64,000 bases of DNA from Pantoea coffeiphila (GCF_016909495.1 NZ_JAFBFW010000001.1:372001-436000); one strand, 5' to 3'; positions 1 through 11,372 are shown, counted from the stretch's first letter. Notes: generated by a model from the letters alone, not told the origin. Numbers and translations are program-made.

Positions 1-35
1 CATTAAGGTGACCGCTGGCTGACAGCGCGGTAAGG

Positions 36-1427
36 TTAGCGCTTTTCGGCTACGGCAAGGGTAAAACCGAAAGTATTCACGCCATCGCGGCTGTTAACAA
101 AAACATCGCCTCCGTGAACCAGCGCAATCGCTTTAACAATCGACAGTCCCAGCCCGTGATTACTGCTGCTCTGCGTTCTGGAACCGTCAACGCGATAAAA
201 GCGTTCAAACAGGCGTTCAAGGTGATAAGACTCAATCTCTGCACCTTCATTTAACACCGACACCGAAATGAACCTCTCGGACTGCACGATATTAATATCG
301 ATCGTGCTGCCTTCGCGGGCGTAGCGTGAACCGTTGCTGAGAAGATTAGCCAGAGAGCGGGTAAACAATCTGCGGTCTACATATGCCGTAGCGTCGCCGT
401 TGATGCGCACTGACAAATGGCGTTCCGTTAGTGACGGCTCAAGATATTCAGCCGCTTTCTGACTTTCATTGCGAAGGGAAACCTGCGCCATCTGAGCGGC
501 AAACTTACCGGTCTGGGCATGAGACAGGAATAACATGTCATTAATAATCGACGACATGCGCTCAAGCTCTTCAAGATTCGATCCCAGCATATTTTGCAGC
601 TGTTCTACGCTGCGGTCGCGGGAAAGCGCCAGCTGGGTCTGGCCTATTAAATTGGTTAACGGTGTTTTCAGCTCGTGCGCGACGTCGGCATTAAAGCTCT
701 CAAGCTGCTCCCAGGCCTTTTCCTGGCGGACCAGTACGCCGTTAAAGGCCTCTGCCAGCGCATGCAGTTCTTCCGGCAGCGAATCGATACACAGCCGTTG
801 TTTCTGTTTCCCGGGAACCAGCTGATGCGACTGCGCGCTCAGCGCTTTTATCGGCTTCATGCCCGCGCGGGAAATCCAGTAACCCAGCAGAGCGACCATA
901 ATCACGCCGAAGAAGGTGATAAACAGCAGTACCCGGGTAAATTCTTCCAGCGTGCCCATATAGGGCGTGGAGTCAATCGCTACAACGTAACGTAATGCGG
1001 GCCTGTTACCGCTGGCGGGAAGGGTACTTGCCATCAGGAACAGCGGGCATTTTTTGGCATCGGGCAGGTCAACTTTACTGAAACCATCTTCCAGCGCTCT
1101 CAGGTTCACACCCTGCGGCACCGGTCCACCGAGGTGATAAAACGGGTCGTCGCTGATAATCCAGTACTGTACGCGCCCCCCTTCGGAGGTAGAAAGATTA
1201 ACGAATTTCGCTTTTAGCAGCTGCCAGTCATAGGCAGAAGCCCGGGAGACAATCATCGGTTCAACCAGCGAATAACGAAACTGGAGTTCGTTATGCATCT
1301 GCTTTTCCAGCGACTCCTGCAACGTCACGCGCAGGCAAACGGCGTAGGCCAGCGCCATGCTTACCGTCGCCACAGTGAACATTAATGCCAGACGGGCGGA
1401 AATGGATTTTCTGAACAGATTGAGCAT
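36..1427 (-). CDS. Heavy-metal/oxidative-stress type sensor histidine kinase (CusS/HprS family)
   Basis: Inner-membrane sensor kinase that should phosphorylate the adjacent response regulator. Visible architecture: first membrane segment at about residues 12-32, a periplasmic sensor of about 130 residues, second membrane segment at about 166-186, HAMP region, then the dimerisation box with the phosphorylated His251 (motif AHELKTPLT), the N box at 361-365 (NLLSN) and the G2 box GLGLSIVK near 425. Length (463) fits the family. It starts 5 bp after the regulator gene ends, so the two are co-transcribed. CusS/SilS/IrlS-type kinases sense copper or silver, and HprS senses hydrogen peroxide. I cannot tell the signal from sequence alone. 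The nearby RND pump is the obvious target but lacks CusA/CusB character. Confidence 0.88.
   Translation of the reverse strand: MLNLFRKSISARLALMFTVATVSMALAYAVCLRVTLQESLEKQMHNELQFRYSLVEPMIVSRASAYDWQLLKAKFVNLSTSEGGRVQYWIISDDPFYHLGGPVPQGVNLRALEDGFSKVDLPDAKKCPLFLMASTLPASGNRPALRYVVAIDSTPYMGTLEEFTRVLLFITFFGVIMVALLGYWISRAGMKPIKALSAQSHQLVPGKQKQRLCIDSLPEELHALAEAFNGVLVRQEKAWEQLESFNADVAHELKTPLTNLIGQTQLALSRDRSVEQLQNMLGSNLEELERMSSIINDMLFLSHAQTGKFAAQMAQVSLRNESQKAAEYLEPSLTERHLSVRINGDATAYVDRRLFTRSLANLLSNGSRYAREGSTIDINIVQSERFISVSVLNEGAEIESYHLERLFERFYRVDGSRTQSSSNHGLGLSIVKAIALVHGGDVFVNSRDGVNTFGFTLAVAEKR
1017..1024 (+). other. KOPS octamer (FtsK-orienting sequence)
   Basis: GGGAAGGG on the plus strand, left of the dif-like site and oriented towards it. 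Confidence 0.45.
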
Positions 1428-1432
1428 GATGG

Positions 1433-2110
1433 TTAATCTCGAAACTCAAGCACGTAGCCCATACCGCGCACGGTGTGCAGCAGTTTGATATCCCACGGCG
1501 CATCGACCTTGGTCCGCAGCCGTTTAATGGCGACTTCAACGACGTTAGCATCGCTGTCGAAATTCATATCCCATACCTGTTCGGCGATCATCATTTTTGA
1601 CATGACCTGGCCCTGATGTCGGGCCAGCAGACTGAGCAGGGCGAACTCTTTCTGGGTTAAATCAATCCGGCTGCCGTCGCGAATTACCCGGCGCGCCAGC
1701 AGATCGATAGTCAGATCGTGAACCTGTAAATGGGCAATATCGTAACTGTCCATCGAACGGCGTCTGAGCAGCGCCTGCAATCGGGCAATCAGTTCGGTCA
1801 GTGAAAATGGTTTCGGCAGATAGTCATCGGCCCCCAGGCGCAGGCCCTTGACCCGCTCATCAAGCGAGCCGCGCGCGGATAGCATCAGCACCGGTGTTCT
1901 TTTGCTTTCGCGCAGGCTGGCGAGCATTTCATAACCGTCCATCTCTGGCAGCATGACATCAAGAATGATCGCGTCGTAATCGTATTCGACGGCCAGGAAC
2001 AGGCCGTCTCTGCCGTCATGGGCGGTATCGACAATAAATCCCTGTTCTCTCAGCGCCATGGTGATATAGGAGGACGTTTTCAGCTCGTCTTCCACCAGCA
2101 GTATTTTCAT
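1433..2110 (-). CDS. OmpR-family response regulator (CusR/HprR type)
   Basis: Cytoplasmic DNA-binding partner of the downstream kinase. Receiver domain at residues 1-115 has the acidic pocket (ED at 7-8), the phospho-acceptor Asp51 (LDVMLP) and Lys100 (YLPKPF). The C-terminal winged helix is at about 125-222, ending with the RGMGYVLE signature. Length 225 is normal. A palindrome closely resembling the CusR/HprR operator lies upstream at 2189-2204, next to a -10 element on this strand, so autoregulation is likely. The gene is separated from the truncated MFS gene by 143 bp and probably has its own promoter. Confidence 0.9.
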   Translation of the reverse strand: MKILLVEDELKTSSYITMALREQGFIVDTAHDGRDGLFLAVEYDYDAIILDVMLPEMDGYEMLASLRESKRTPVLMLSARGSLDERVKGLRLGADDYLPKPFSLTELIARLQALLRRRSMDSYDIAHLQVHDLTIDLLARRVIRDGSRIDLTQKEFALLSLLARHQGQVMSKMMIAEQVWDMNFDSDANVVEVAIKRLRTKVDAPWDIKLLHTVRGMGYVLEFRD

Positions 2111-2150
2111 GATCGGGTGTTTCTCTGTTCTTACTCGGTTTACGGCCGCT

Positions 2151-2204
2151 ATTATAATTACAGCTCTGGTCCGCAGGCTGACTTTTTGCTGACATTTTTG
2201 TCAG
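2151..2204 (-). promoter_or_regulatory. Promoter of the two-component operon with CusR/HprR-like box
   Basis: On the minus strand a perfect -10 hexamer TATAAT lies at 2156-2151. Seventeen bases upstream there is no good -35 element, as expected for an activator-dependent promoter. Farther upstream is the perfect palindrome CTGACA-TTTT-TGTCAG at 2189-2204. Its spacing matches the TGACA-N4-TGTCA core known for CusR/HprR-type regulators. The site would lie around -50 relative to the start of transcription. The palindrome and -10 are seen directly; the link to this regulator is inferred. Confidence 0.6.
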
Positions 2205-2253
2205 TAAAATGACGATGGGTGCTAAATTCGATCTTTTTCCTTTCGCTGCCTGG

Positions 2254-3168
2254 TTATTCAGCGTCGGTTATGGCCTGATCCCCCATTCGTCCAAATGCCA
2301 TCATCCCGCACAGCAGGGTAAATGTCGTCATTATTCCCGCCAGAGGAAATCGCTGAACGAGCCGCTTATTGATAAAGCTCATGCCCACCACGCCGACAAT
2401 GTTGACTGCAAACAGCCAGCCATAATGCTGGGGATCGATGCCGAACCCGCTGATATAGACCGCGGGCGAACCAACGATGAAGGCATACACGGCGACATAA
2501 TAAAAGGTCACACACAGCGTAAAGCGCATAAAGCTGCGATTTTCCAGCAGGTGCAGGTAGTTAGTGAAGGCGCTGCCGAGCGAATCACCCGTGCGTTTTT
2601 CCGCAGGGAGAGTTTCAGGCAGCCAGAACAGGGCGAAAAACATCAGCACGCCAACGGCTGCGAGAAACCAGAAAATCACCGGCCACTGTGAATAGCGCAT
2701 AATTTGTCCGCCGAGCAGCGGACCGGCAATAGGTGCAATCGCCATCACGATAATCAGCGTGGATAACATCTGTGCGGCACGGGTGCGGCTGAAGAGATCG
2801 CGGATCATGGCGCGTGCCAGCATCGGACCGGTGCAGGCACCTGCCGCCTGGAAAACTCGCCAGAATACGATCTGATACATTTCAGTAGACAGGGCACATC
2901 CCGCTGAGCCAATAGCGAACAGGATCATGCCGATATACAGCGGTGGCTTGCGTCCAAATCTGTCGCTAATCGGCCCCCAGATAAGTTGGGCAATGGCGAA
3001 ACCAATCAAAAAACCGGTTACGGTCAGCGCCGCATCACCGTGTAGCGAAATCGACATCGCTGGCATCGCGGGCAGATAAATATCCGTCGACAGTGAAGTA
3101 AAGGCCATCAGCGCGCTGAGGATGGCAATAAAGGCGATGCCGGTTTTGGCAATGGTGGAATTATTCAC
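2254..3168 (-). pseudogene. C-terminally truncated Bcr/CflA-type MFS drug efflux transporter
   Basis: Drug:proton antiporter of the Bcr/CflA/YdhC group, recognised by the STDIYLPAMP segment in helix 1 and the GPISDRFGRKP loop between helices 2 and 3. The reading frame can be extended to 3264, but the family start corresponds to the GTG at 3168, preceded by GAG about 10 bases upstream. From there the product has 304 residues against roughly 390-410 for intact relatives. Similarity ends after the NKRLVQRFPL segment. The last 28 residues look unlike the family, and about three C-terminal membrane helices are absent. Probably non-functional. It follows the RND permease on the same strand, about 100 bp downstream. 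Confidence 0.65.
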
Positions 3169-3264
3169 GGGTGTTATCTCGTTGAGTCGCAGGGCATAAG
3201 TCGTAGAAAGTGACCGGCAGCAAGCGGGTAGAAAACCCGATCGGCTGCCGGTCAGCCCGATCAA

Positions 3265-6200
3265 TCAGGCATCGTCGTCTTCGCCGCGAGCACTGCCGCC
3301 GAAGCGGTTATGCACGACGACAAAAAACAGGGGAACGAAGTAAACCGCTAGCAGGGTTGCGGCGACCATCCCGCCGATAACGCCGGTGCCTACCGCGTTC
3401 TGCGCGCCGCTACCGGCGCCGGTGCTGATAGCCAGCGGCAGTACCCCGAGGATAAAGGCCAGCGAGGTCATCAGTATCGGCCTCAGCCGCATGCGCGCCG
3501 CCTCCAGCGTGGCCTCGATAACGCCTTTGCCTTCTTTTTCGATCAGGTCTTTTGCAAATTCGACGATCAAAATGGCGTTTTTCGCCGACAGCCCGATCGT
3601 GGTTAACAGACCTACCACGAAATAAACGTCGTTGTTCAGTCCGCGCAGCAGGGTTGCTGTCAGCGCACCGAACACGCCGAGCGGCACCACCAGCATCACC
3701 GAGAACGGCACCGACCAGCTTTCGTACAGCGCCGCCAGGCACAGGAATACGACGATCAGAGACAGCGCGTACAGTGCAGGAGCCTGCTCTCCGGTCATCC
3801 GTTCCTGATACGACATCCCGGTCCAGTCGAAACCAATACCCTCGGGCAGCTGCTGTGCCAACTGTTCCATCAACGCCATCGCTTCGCCCGAGCTTTTACC
3901 CACGGCGGGCTGACCGAGGATCTCCACCGATGACAGGCCGTTGTAGCGCTCCAGGCGCGGAGAACCGTAAATCCATTCCGCCGTAGAGAAGCTGGCAAAG
4001 GGCACCATTTTGCCGTTGGTTGCACGCACGTACCAGTTATCCAGATCCTGCGGCAGCATGCGCCAGCGGGCATCGGCCATCACATAAACTTTTTTGACCC
4101 TGCCGCTGTCAATAAAGTCATTGACGTAGTTGCCGCCCCACGCGGTACTTAATGTGCTGTTAATATCGGTCAGATCGACACCCAGCGCGGTGGCCTTTTC
4201 TTCATCAATATTGAGTTTGAACTGCGGGCTGTCTTCCATGCCGTTGGCTCGCACCGCCGTCAGCGTCTCCGGATGCTGGCGCGCCAGGTCGAGCAGAACG
4301 TTACGCGCCTGCAATAGCTTTTCATGGCCAAGCCCGGCCTGGTCGATCAGCTCGAAGTCAAAGCCGGTGGCGTTGCCCAGCGCGATTATCGGCGGCAGGT
4401 TAAACGCCACTACGGTTCCATCCATAATTTTACCAAAAGCCCCGGCGGCACGGCTGACAATGCCATCGACCTTATTCTCATCGCCCCCGCGTTCAGACCA
4501 GTCCTTCAGGCCGATAAAGGCGATGCCGACGTTCTGCCCGCGCCCGGCAAAGCCAAAGCCGTTCACCGTCAGCACATTTTCAACGTTGCTTTTTTCCGCG
4601 TTGAGGTAGTAGTCACTGACGCGATCCAGCACCGCCTGGGTTCGTTCCTGGGTTGCCCCGGCGGGCAGAATCGCCTGCGTTGCCAGCACGCCCTGATCCT
4701 CTGAAGGCAGGAATGAGGTCGGCAAACGCACAAACAGCAGCGCCATACCCGCCACCAAGACGCCGTAGATCAGCAGATAGCGGCCGCTGCGGTGCAGCAT
4801 CCGGGCCACCGAGCTGTTGTAGTGCTGCGTACTTTGCTCAAACTTTCGGTTAAACCAGCCGAACAGACCGTGTTTCTGCCCGTGTTCGCCCGGCTTCAGC
4901 GGCTTAAGCAGGGTGACGCACAGTGCCGGGGTAAGGATCAGCGCCACCAGCACCGAGAGCACCATGGCCGACACGATAGTGATAGAGAACTGCCGGTAAA
5001 TCACACCGGTACTGCCGCCAAAGAACGCCATCGGCACAAACACTGCGGAGAGTACCAGCGCAATGCCGACCAGCGCCCCCTGGATCTGCCCCATTGATTT
5101 GCGCGTGGCGGCCTTCGGCTTCAGGCCTTCTTCCGCCATCACCCGCTCAACGTTTTCCACCACCACAATGGCATCATCGACAAGCAGACCAATTGCCAGC
5201 ACCATGCCGAACATCGTCAGCGTGTTGATCGAATAACCAAAGGCGCTGAGGATGGCAAACGTTCCCGATAACACCACCGGTACTGCGATGGTGGGGATCA
5301 GCGTGGCGCGGAAGCTTTGCAGGAACAGGTACATCACCAGGAAAACCAGCACGATGGCTTCAATCAGCGTTTTCACCACTTCATTGATCGAAATACTGAT
5401 AAATGGCGTGGTGTCATAGGGATACACCACCTTTAGTCCCTGCGGGAAGAAGGGCTTCAGGGTGTTGATGCGCGCGCGGATGGCATTCGCCGTATCCAAC
5501 GCATTCGCTCCGGTCGCCAGCTGGATGCCGAGCGCCGAGGCCGGTTTACCGTTAATCTTCACCACGAAATTGTAGTTTTCGCCGCCGCGCTCGATGCGCG
5601 CCACATCGTGCAGCCTCACCTGCGATCCGTCGCCGTTAACCTTCATCAGAATATTGCCGAACGCTTCCGGCGAGGTCAGCCGCGTCTGCGCGATGATCGA
5701 CGCATTAAGCTGCTGCCCCTTCACCGGCGGCGCACCACCGAGCTGACCTGCGGCAATCTGAGCGTTCTGCACGCGGATCCGTGCAATAACATCCACCGGC
5801 GTCAGCTGGTAGTTATTCAGCTTGTTCGGATCCAGCCAGATACGCATGGCGTACTGTGAGCCGAACAGCGTGGTATCACCCACGCCGTTGATGCGGCTGA
5901 TGGGATCTTTCAGGTTTGCCGCCACGTAATCGGCAATATCTTCCATGCTCATCCGGCCGCTTTCATCAACAAATCCCGGCACCAGGAAGAACACGCTGGA
6001 AGATTTACGCACCGTAATTCCCTGCTGTTGAACCTCTTGCGGCAGCAGCGGCGTGGCCAGCTGGAGCTTGTTCTGCACCTGCACCTGGGCGATATCTGCG
6101 TCGGTGCCGTTTTCAAACGACAGCGTCAGCTGCAGCGTGCCGGAAGAATCGCTGGTCGAGGACATGTACATTAGCCCGTCCAGCCCGCTCATATTTTGCT

Positions 6201-6396
6201 CGATAACCTGTGTAACGCTGTTTTGCAGGGTGGTGGCATCGGCACCGGGGTAAGTGGCACGGATTTGCACGGCGGTGGGTGCGACGTCGGGGTACTGCTC
6301 CACGGGCATTTTCAGCAGGGAAATGCCCCCGGCGAGCATGACGATAATCGCCAGAACCCAGGCGAAAACCGGGCGATCGATAAAGAATCTGGACAT
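3265..6396 (-). CDS. RND (HAE1) multidrug efflux permease, AcrB-like
   Basis: Inner-membrane trimeric proton/drug antiporter that would work with the upstream membrane fusion protein and a TolC-type channel encoded elsewhere. It starts with the family N-terminus [14 protein letters not shown]. It carries the proton-relay Asp pair in helix 4 ([14 protein letters not shown]) and the matching Lys in helix 10 ([10 protein letters not shown]). Length 1043 is typical. The start codon overlaps the stop of the fusion-protein gene by one base, so translation is coupled. The absence of metal-site methionines and the AcrB-like sequence suggest organic compounds rather than copper as substrate. Exact substrates cannot be read from sequence. 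Confidence 0.95.
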   Translation of the reverse strand: MSRFFIDRPVFAWVLAIIVMLAGGISLLKMPVEQYPDVAPTAVQIRATYPGADATTLQNSVTQVIEQNMSGLDGLMYMSSTSDSSGTLQLTLSFENGTDADIAQVQVQNKLQLATPLLPQEVQQQGITVRKSSSVFFLVPGFVDESGRMSMEDIADYVAANLKDPISRINGVGDTTLFGSQYAMRIWLDPNKLNNYQLTPVDVIARIRVQNAQIAAGQLGGAPPVKGQQLNASIIAQTRLTSPEAFGNILMKVNGDGSQVRLHDVARIERGGENYNFVVKINGKPASALGIQLATGANALDTANAIRARINTLKPFFPQGLKVVYPYDTTPFISISINEVVKTLIEAIVLVFLVMYLFLQSFRATLIPTIAVPVVLSGTFAILSAFGYSINTLTMFGMVLAIGLLVDDAIVVVENVERVMAEEGLKPKAATRKSMGQIQGALVGIALVLSAVFVPMAFFGGSTGVIYRQFSITIVSAMVLSVLVALILTPALCVTLLKPLKPGEHGQKHGLFGWFNRKFEQSTQHYNSSVARMLHRSGRYLLIYGVLVAGMALLFVRLPTSFLPSEDQGVLATQAILPAGATQERTQAVLDRVSDYYLNAEKSNVENVLTVNGFGFAGRGQNVGIAFIGLKDWSERGGDENKVDGIVSRAAGAFGKIMDGTVVAFNLPPIIALGNATGFDFELIDQAGLGHEKLLQARNVLLDLARQHPETLTAVRANGMEDSPQFKLNIDEEKATALGVDLTDINSTLSTAWGGNYVNDFIDSGRVKKVYVMADARWRMLPQDLDNWYVRATNGKMVPFASFSTAEWIYGSPRLERYNGLSSVEILGQPAVGKSSGEAMALMEQLAQQLPEGIGFDWTGMSYQERMTGEQAPALYALSLIVVFLCLAALYESWSVPFSVMLVVPLGVFGALTATLLRGLNNDVYFVVGLLTTIGLSAKNAILIVEFAKDLIEKEGKGVIEATLEAARMRLRPILMTSLAFILGVLPLAISTGAGSGAQNAVGTGVIGGMVAATLLAVYFVPLFFVVVHNRFGGSARGEDDDA

Positions 6397-7559
6397 CAGT
6401 TTGCGCCTCCGGTTGGCGTAGCGGCAATATCAACAGGAGAGACCTTCATTCCAGGCTGTGCACGCTGTAGCCCGGAAACGATCGCTCTTTCACCGGGTTT
6501 AAGACCGCTGGTGACCACCCAGCGATTGGCCGAGGCTGTTGAAACGGTGATATGGCGGACTTCAACACGATTATCCTGATCCACCACCAGTGCGGTTGCT
6601 TCGCCACGCGGAGTGCGGCTGACCGCCTGCTGCGGAATGGTCAGCCCCTGTGGATCGCTCCCCAGATTGATACGCGCCCGCACAAACATGCCCGGCAGCA
6701 GCTGACGATCGGGGTTAGGTACAATAGCGCGGAGGGTAATTGCGCCGGTGGTCTGGTCAACGGTCAGGTCCGAAAACGCCAGCGTTCCGGGATGCGAATA
6801 AAGTGAACCATCACTGAGGATTACGCTGACCGGCACACTGCCGGTCTGACGCTGTAGTCTGCCGGAGGCCAGTTCCTGCTGCAGGCGCAGAAATTCCTGG
6901 CTCGACTGCGTTACGTCCAGATAAAGCGGATCAAGCTGCTGCACCGTGGCCAGCGCATCGCTCTGCTGATCCTGCACCAGCGCGCCTTCCGTTACCGAAG
7001 AACGCCCGATTCTGCCGTTAAGCGGCGAGGTGACCGTCGTTCGCCCCAGGTTGATCCGCGCCGTTTCCTCAGCGGCCCTGGCCGCCTCAACGGCAGCACG
7101 CGTCTGAGCCGCCGTCGCCTCCGCCTGGTCAAAGTCCTGACGACTGACGTACTGCGCACCGATCAATGTGCGATAGCGTGCAAGGGTGGCCTGCGCCAGC
7201 TGCGCGTTGGCCCTGGCCTGTGCGAGAGCGGCGACGGTACGATTGAATTCAGCGCGCAGGGGAGCGGCATCGATCTGATAGAGCGGTTGACCGGTGACAA
7301 CGTCACTCCCTTCGGTAAAAAGACGCTGCAAAATGATGCCGGAAACCTGCGGTCGGACTTCCGCAATGCGGTAAGCCAGCATGCGCCCCGGCAGTTCCGC
7401 CGTGACCGGCAGCGACTGCGCGGCCAGCGTAGCGACCTGAACTTCGGGAACCACCGTTGACTGCGTTGAGTTAACGGAGGAATCATCGCAGCCGGTTAGA
7501 TTTAAAGCGAACAGCGCGCATAGCAAAGCCAGAGGCTTAATTGCCACCTTGATGGGCAT
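6396..7559 (-). CDS. RND efflux periplasmic adaptor (membrane fusion lipoprotein), AcrA-like
   Basis: Periplasmic adaptor linking the RND permease to an outer-membrane channel. It has a lipoprotein signal with lipobox LTGC (Cys24). The lipoyl half-motifs follow ([20 protein letters not shown] near 70-90), then a helical hairpin rich in Ala/Gln at about 100-170, the second lipoyl half and the beta-barrel/membrane-proximal region. Length 387 is normal. It lies 42 bp downstream of the AraC-type activator gene on the same strand, so activator, adaptor and pump may form one operon. A matS motif lies inside the gene (7294-7306). Confidence 0.93.
   Translation of the reverse strand: MPIKVAIKPLALLCALFALNLTGCDDSSVNSTQSTVVPEVQVATLAAQSLPVTAELPGRMLAYRIAEVRPQVSGIILQRLFTEGSDVVTGQPLYQIDAAPLRAEFNRTVAALAQARANAQLAQATLARYRTLIGAQYVSRQDFDQAEATAAQTRAAVEAARAAEETARINLGRTTVTSPLNGRIGRSSVTEGALVQDQQSDALATVQQLDPLYLDVTQSSQEFLRLQQELASGRLQRQTGSVPVSVILSDGSLYSHPGTLAFSDLTVDQTTGAITLRAIVPNPDRQLLPGMFVRARINLGSDPQGLTIPQQAVSRTPRGEATALVVDQDNRVEVRHITVSTASANRWVVTSGLKPGERAIVSGLQRAQPGMKVSPVDIAATPTGGAN
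7294..7306. other. matS: matS site (MatP binding motif)
   Basis: GTGAC-AAC-GTCAC matches the 13-bp MatP consensus GTGACRNYGTCAC at every position. It is inside the adaptor gene, as is common for matS. In E. coli such sites occur only in the Ter macrodomain, about one per 35 kb. A second perfect copy at 40635 and a dif-like site between them support the call. Confidence 0.8.
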
Positions 7560-7601
7560 TATTATTTTCTCCCGGAAGCCGGTATTAAGAGAGGAATAAC
7601 C

Positions 7602-7946
7602 TCAAAAATGGGATTGTTGAGAATTTAAACGACGCCATGTAGCCGGAGGCACATGATATTTTCTGCTGAATGAACGACTAAATGACTGCTGCGAGTCGTA
7701 GCCATACTTGGTGGAGATATCAATCACGCTTTCGCCGCCAGCGATTAAATCCTGAGCGGCGGACGCCAGTTTTTTATCGCGAATGTAATTTCCCAGACTG
7801 ATTCGCATAATACGTTGAAACATACGCTGCAGATGCCACTTCGAATACCCCGCGCGCTGCGCAACATCTTCAATTTTCAGCGGCTGACGGATATTACTGT
7901 CAATCCAGGCAATCAGTTCATGAATGATGAGTTCCTGTCTATCCAT
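7602..7946 (-). CDS. Small AraC/XylS-family activator (MarA/SoxS/RamA-like)
   Basis: A 114-residue protein consisting only of the double helix-turn-helix DNA-binding domain. First HTH at about 24-45 (IEDVAQRAGYSKWHLQRMF), second at about 74-97 (IDISTKYGYDSQQSFSRSFSRKY). This size and layout is that of MarA, SoxS and RamA, which bind DNA as monomers and switch on efflux pumps. The position directly upstream of the RND operon suggests it activates that pump. No ligand domain is present, so its activity is probably set by its own expression level. Which MarA relative it equals cannot be settled here. Confidence 0.88.
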   Translation of the reverse strand: MDRQELIIHELIAWIDSNIRQPLKIEDVAQRAGYSKWHLQRMFQRIMRISLGNYIRDKKLASAAQDLIAGGESVIDISTKYGYDSQQSFSRSFSRKYHVPPATWRRLNSQQSHF

Positions 7947-9145
<1,199 letters not shown>

Positions 9146-9319
9146 AACAGAATATTTTCAGCGATTTTCACCCGAAAAGCGTGTGAAAACAATTTGAACG
9201 GATGGCGCTTGCCGGATATGCTGAAGGCTGTTCTGGCAACGTCCAGCCATTCGATCGACGCCTTCCGGCAACAGCACCGTCTGATATATGCGATCGCTCT
9301 GAAAATATTGAGGGTGTAT

Positions 9320-9694
9320 ATGACACTCACTGCGATGAATTTTGGCCGTATCGCGGCTATTTTGCCCGTGCAGGATATGGAAGTTGCGCAGCGTTTTTAT
9401 ATTGATGGATTAGGATTCACCAAAACCTTTCAAAATGGCGATCCCGTCGGTTTTATCATCCTGAAACGCGACGAAAGCGAACTGCATTTATCGCTTCAGC
9501 CCGGGCATAAAGCCGCCCCGTTCCCGATAGCCCATCTGCTGGTCGACGACGCCAACGCAATGTTTGCGCTTTGCAAACAGCACGGCGCAAAAATAATAAA
9601 AGGCGTGCAGGATAAAGATTACGGCCTGCGTGCATTTGTCTTCGCCGATCCCCACGGAAACCGCATTGATGTCGGCCAGCGGCTGCGCGTATAG
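9320..9694 (+). CDS. Glyoxalase/bleomycin-resistance (VOC) family protein
   Basis: Small single-module VOC protein of 124 residues. It has the beta-alpha-beta-beta-beta pattern (AILPVQDMEVAQRFYIDGLGF at the N-terminus, FADPHGNRIDVGQ at the C-terminus). Candidate metal or ligand side chains are in the HLSLQPG and DPHGNRID strands. An open frame reaches back to 9194, but the ATG at 9320 is preceded by AGGG five bases away and begins the fold correctly. Members are lyases, dioxygenases or drug-binding proteins. Nothing here fixes the substrate. Confidence 0.8.
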   Translation: MTLTAMNFGRIAAILPVQDMEVAQRFYIDGLGFTKTFQNGDPVGFIILKRDESELHLSLQPGHKAAPFPIAHLLVDDANAMFALCKQHGAKIIKGVQDKDYGLRAFVFADPHGNRIDVGQRLRV

Positions 9695-9768
9695 CGCCTC
9701 CTGCATCCGACTTTTAAGTACTCAGATAGCACTCATAACATTAATTACCCACCCACAATGAGGAAAGC

Positions 9769-10794
9769 ATGAGAATAGGCATCGTAGGATACGGTTCAGG
9801 CGGTAAAAATTTTCACGCGCCGTTTATTTCGGCGGCCAAAGGTCTGGAGCTGGCGGGAATCGTTGCTCGCGCACCGGCAACCATCTCCAGCGCTCAGGCA
9901 GATTTTCCCGATGTGCCGATCTACCCCAGCCTGACGGCTATGCTGGCTGCAGGCATTGATATTGTTACCATCACCACGCCGCCCGCTACCCGCCGCGAGC
10001 TGGTTCTGGAAGCGATTGCGGCAGGCGTGGCGGTGATTGCCGATAAGCCTTTTGCACCGGATGCGAAAACCGGTCGCGAGCTTGCCGATGCGGCGAAGGC
10101 CAAAGGCGTGGTGCTGAGCGTTTATCATAACCGCCGTTTCGATGCTGACATTCAGACGCTGCGCAAGGTGATTGAACAGCAGCGCGTTGGCAAATTGTGG
10201 CGTCTGCATAATCGCATGGACCTCGACGATCCGCATACGCTGGAAGGCGGTGAGGCGGGCGGCCTGCTGCGGGATATCGGCAGCCACCTGGTCGATCAGA
10301 CTCTCTGGCTGCTGGGGCCGGTGAAATCGGTCTATGCCCATACGGATATTGTTGACCATCCGGACGGCCCGACCAATGCCAGTTTCGTTATCACGCTGAC
10401 CCATACCAGCGGCGTTCACTCGCATATCTCTGCCAGCAAACTCAACCGGTTAGCCACCCGCGAGCTGATAATCTACGGCGACAAGGGTAGCTATACGTCT
10501 AACGGCACCGATGTGCAGGCGCAGGCGATTTTCGCCGGTCAGCGCCCGGCCGACGATTTGGCGGCCTGGGGTTATGAAAAACAGGAGCGGTGGGGCGTGC
10601 TACGTACCGCTAACGGCGAAGAGGCCATTCCCTCCGAACAGGGGAACTACCATGCCTACTATGAAGCGTTTGTTGAAGCCGTCCGAAGCGGTGTGGAGCC
10701 CCCGGTGACCACCGAGCAGGCAATCCAGACGCTGGCCGTGTTGGATGCTGCGCTTATCAGCGCGCGCGAGGGGCGCCCGGTAACGCTGGCGTAA
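9769..10794 (+). CDS. Gfo/Idh/MocA-family NAD(P)-dependent oxidoreductase
   Basis: Sugar or polyol dehydrogenase-like enzyme. Rossmann fold at residues 1-120 starts with the nucleotide-binding loop GIVGYGSGGKNFHAP. The signature DKPFAPDAKTGREL follows near 92-105, where the Lys of xDKP is the usual catalytic residue. The C-terminal sheet domain includes the GGLLRDIGSHLVDQTLWLLG helix with the catalytic-region His. Length 341 is standard. It stands alone, with a terminator structure immediately downstream. Substrate unknown; a second family member lies at 44467-45612. Confidence 0.88.
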   Translation: MRIGIVGYGSGGKNFHAPFISAAKGLELAGIVARAPATISSAQADFPDVPIYPSLTAMLAAGIDIVTITTPPATRRELVLEAIAAGVAVIADKPFAPDAKTGRELADAAKAKGVVLSVYHNRRFDADIQTLRKVIEQQRVGKLWRLHNRMDLDDPHTLEGGEAGGLLRDIGSHLVDQTLWLLGPVKSVYAHTDIVDHPDGPTNASFVITLTHTSGVHSHISASKLNRLATRELIIYGDKGSYTSNGTDVQAQAIFAGQRPADDLAAWGYEKQERWGVLRTANGEEAIPSEQGNYHAYYEAFVEAVRSGVEPPVTTEQAIQTLAVLDAALISAREGRPVTLA

Positions 10795-10824
10795 AAAACA
10801 TCAGGCCCGTCGGTAGGGCGGGCC
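10793..10824 (-). terminator. Rho-independent terminator for the MarR gene (minus strand)
   Basis: Read on the minus strand, the stem GGCCCG (10824-10819) pairs with CGGGCC (10809-10804) around a 9-base loop. It is followed three bases later by a run of six T (10798-10793) that overlaps the stop of the oxidoreductase gene. It should end MarR transcription and may serve both converging genes. Confidence 0.65.
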
Positions 10825-10861
10825 CGATCGGTAGCGTTACGGTAATCAAAAAAGAATAAAA

Positions 10862-11371
10862 TCACTGCTCCAGCGTGCGTAAAAACGCCGAAAGCGAATT
10901 ATCCAGATCACTTAGTGCATTAGCTGACAGCCCCGACAGGATCTGCCGCTCATTCTCGATGTGTTCTTCAACCGCCCGATCGATCAGCTCCCGCCCGCTC
11001 TCCGTCAGTTTAACCAGCATGCTGCGCGCATCCTGAGCATTGGGCACTCGCTCGATAAATCCACGAGTTTCCAGTCGCTTAAGCCGATGTGTCATCGTCC
11101 CCGATGTGACCATCAGCGTTGAAAACAGTTCGGTCGGGCTGAGGCTTGGCTCACCTGAACGGCGCAGAGCTGCCAGCATATCGAACTCCCACATACTGAG
11201 ATCGAATCGGGCAAAGGCCGTTTCCAGTTTCTGCTGCAGCAGGGCCGCGCATCGATTAATACGTCCAATTGGTCCCATCGGACTGGCGTCCAGATCGGGC
11301 CGTTCGCGCTGCCACTGTTGCAGAATGGCATCCACGGCATCATGTTCACGATTTTTCATAGGTACACTCAT
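10862..11371 (-). CDS. MarR-family transcriptional regulator
   Basis: Winged-helix MarR protein of about 170 residues. It has the helix-turn-helix SPTELFSTLMVTSGTMTHRLKRLETRGFIER and the wing NAQDARSMLVKLTESGREL. It is divergent from an EamA exporter gene, a common repressor/exporter pairing, and two matching palindromes sit between the genes. The ATG at 11371 is directly preceded by one operator half-site. An ATG at 11359 is an alternative start. Longer ORF starts upstream would run through the operator. It probably represses both genes and is released by a ligand. Confidence 0.87.
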   Translation of the reverse strand: MSVPMKNREHDAVDAILQQWQRERPDLDASPMGPIGRINRCAALLQQKLETAFARFDLSMWEFDMLAALRRSGEPSLSPTELFSTLMVTSGTMTHRLKRLETRGFIERVPNAQDARSMLVKLTESGRELIDRAVEEHIENERQILSGLSANALSDLDNSLSAFLRTLEQ

Positions 11372-11372
11372 T

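Noticed and set aside
3265-7559. Assigning the RND pump as CusBA copper efflux because of the nearby Cus-type kinase
   Set aside because: The permease is AcrB-like with drug-pump features, the adaptor is AcrA-like, and no CusF or CusC gene is present.
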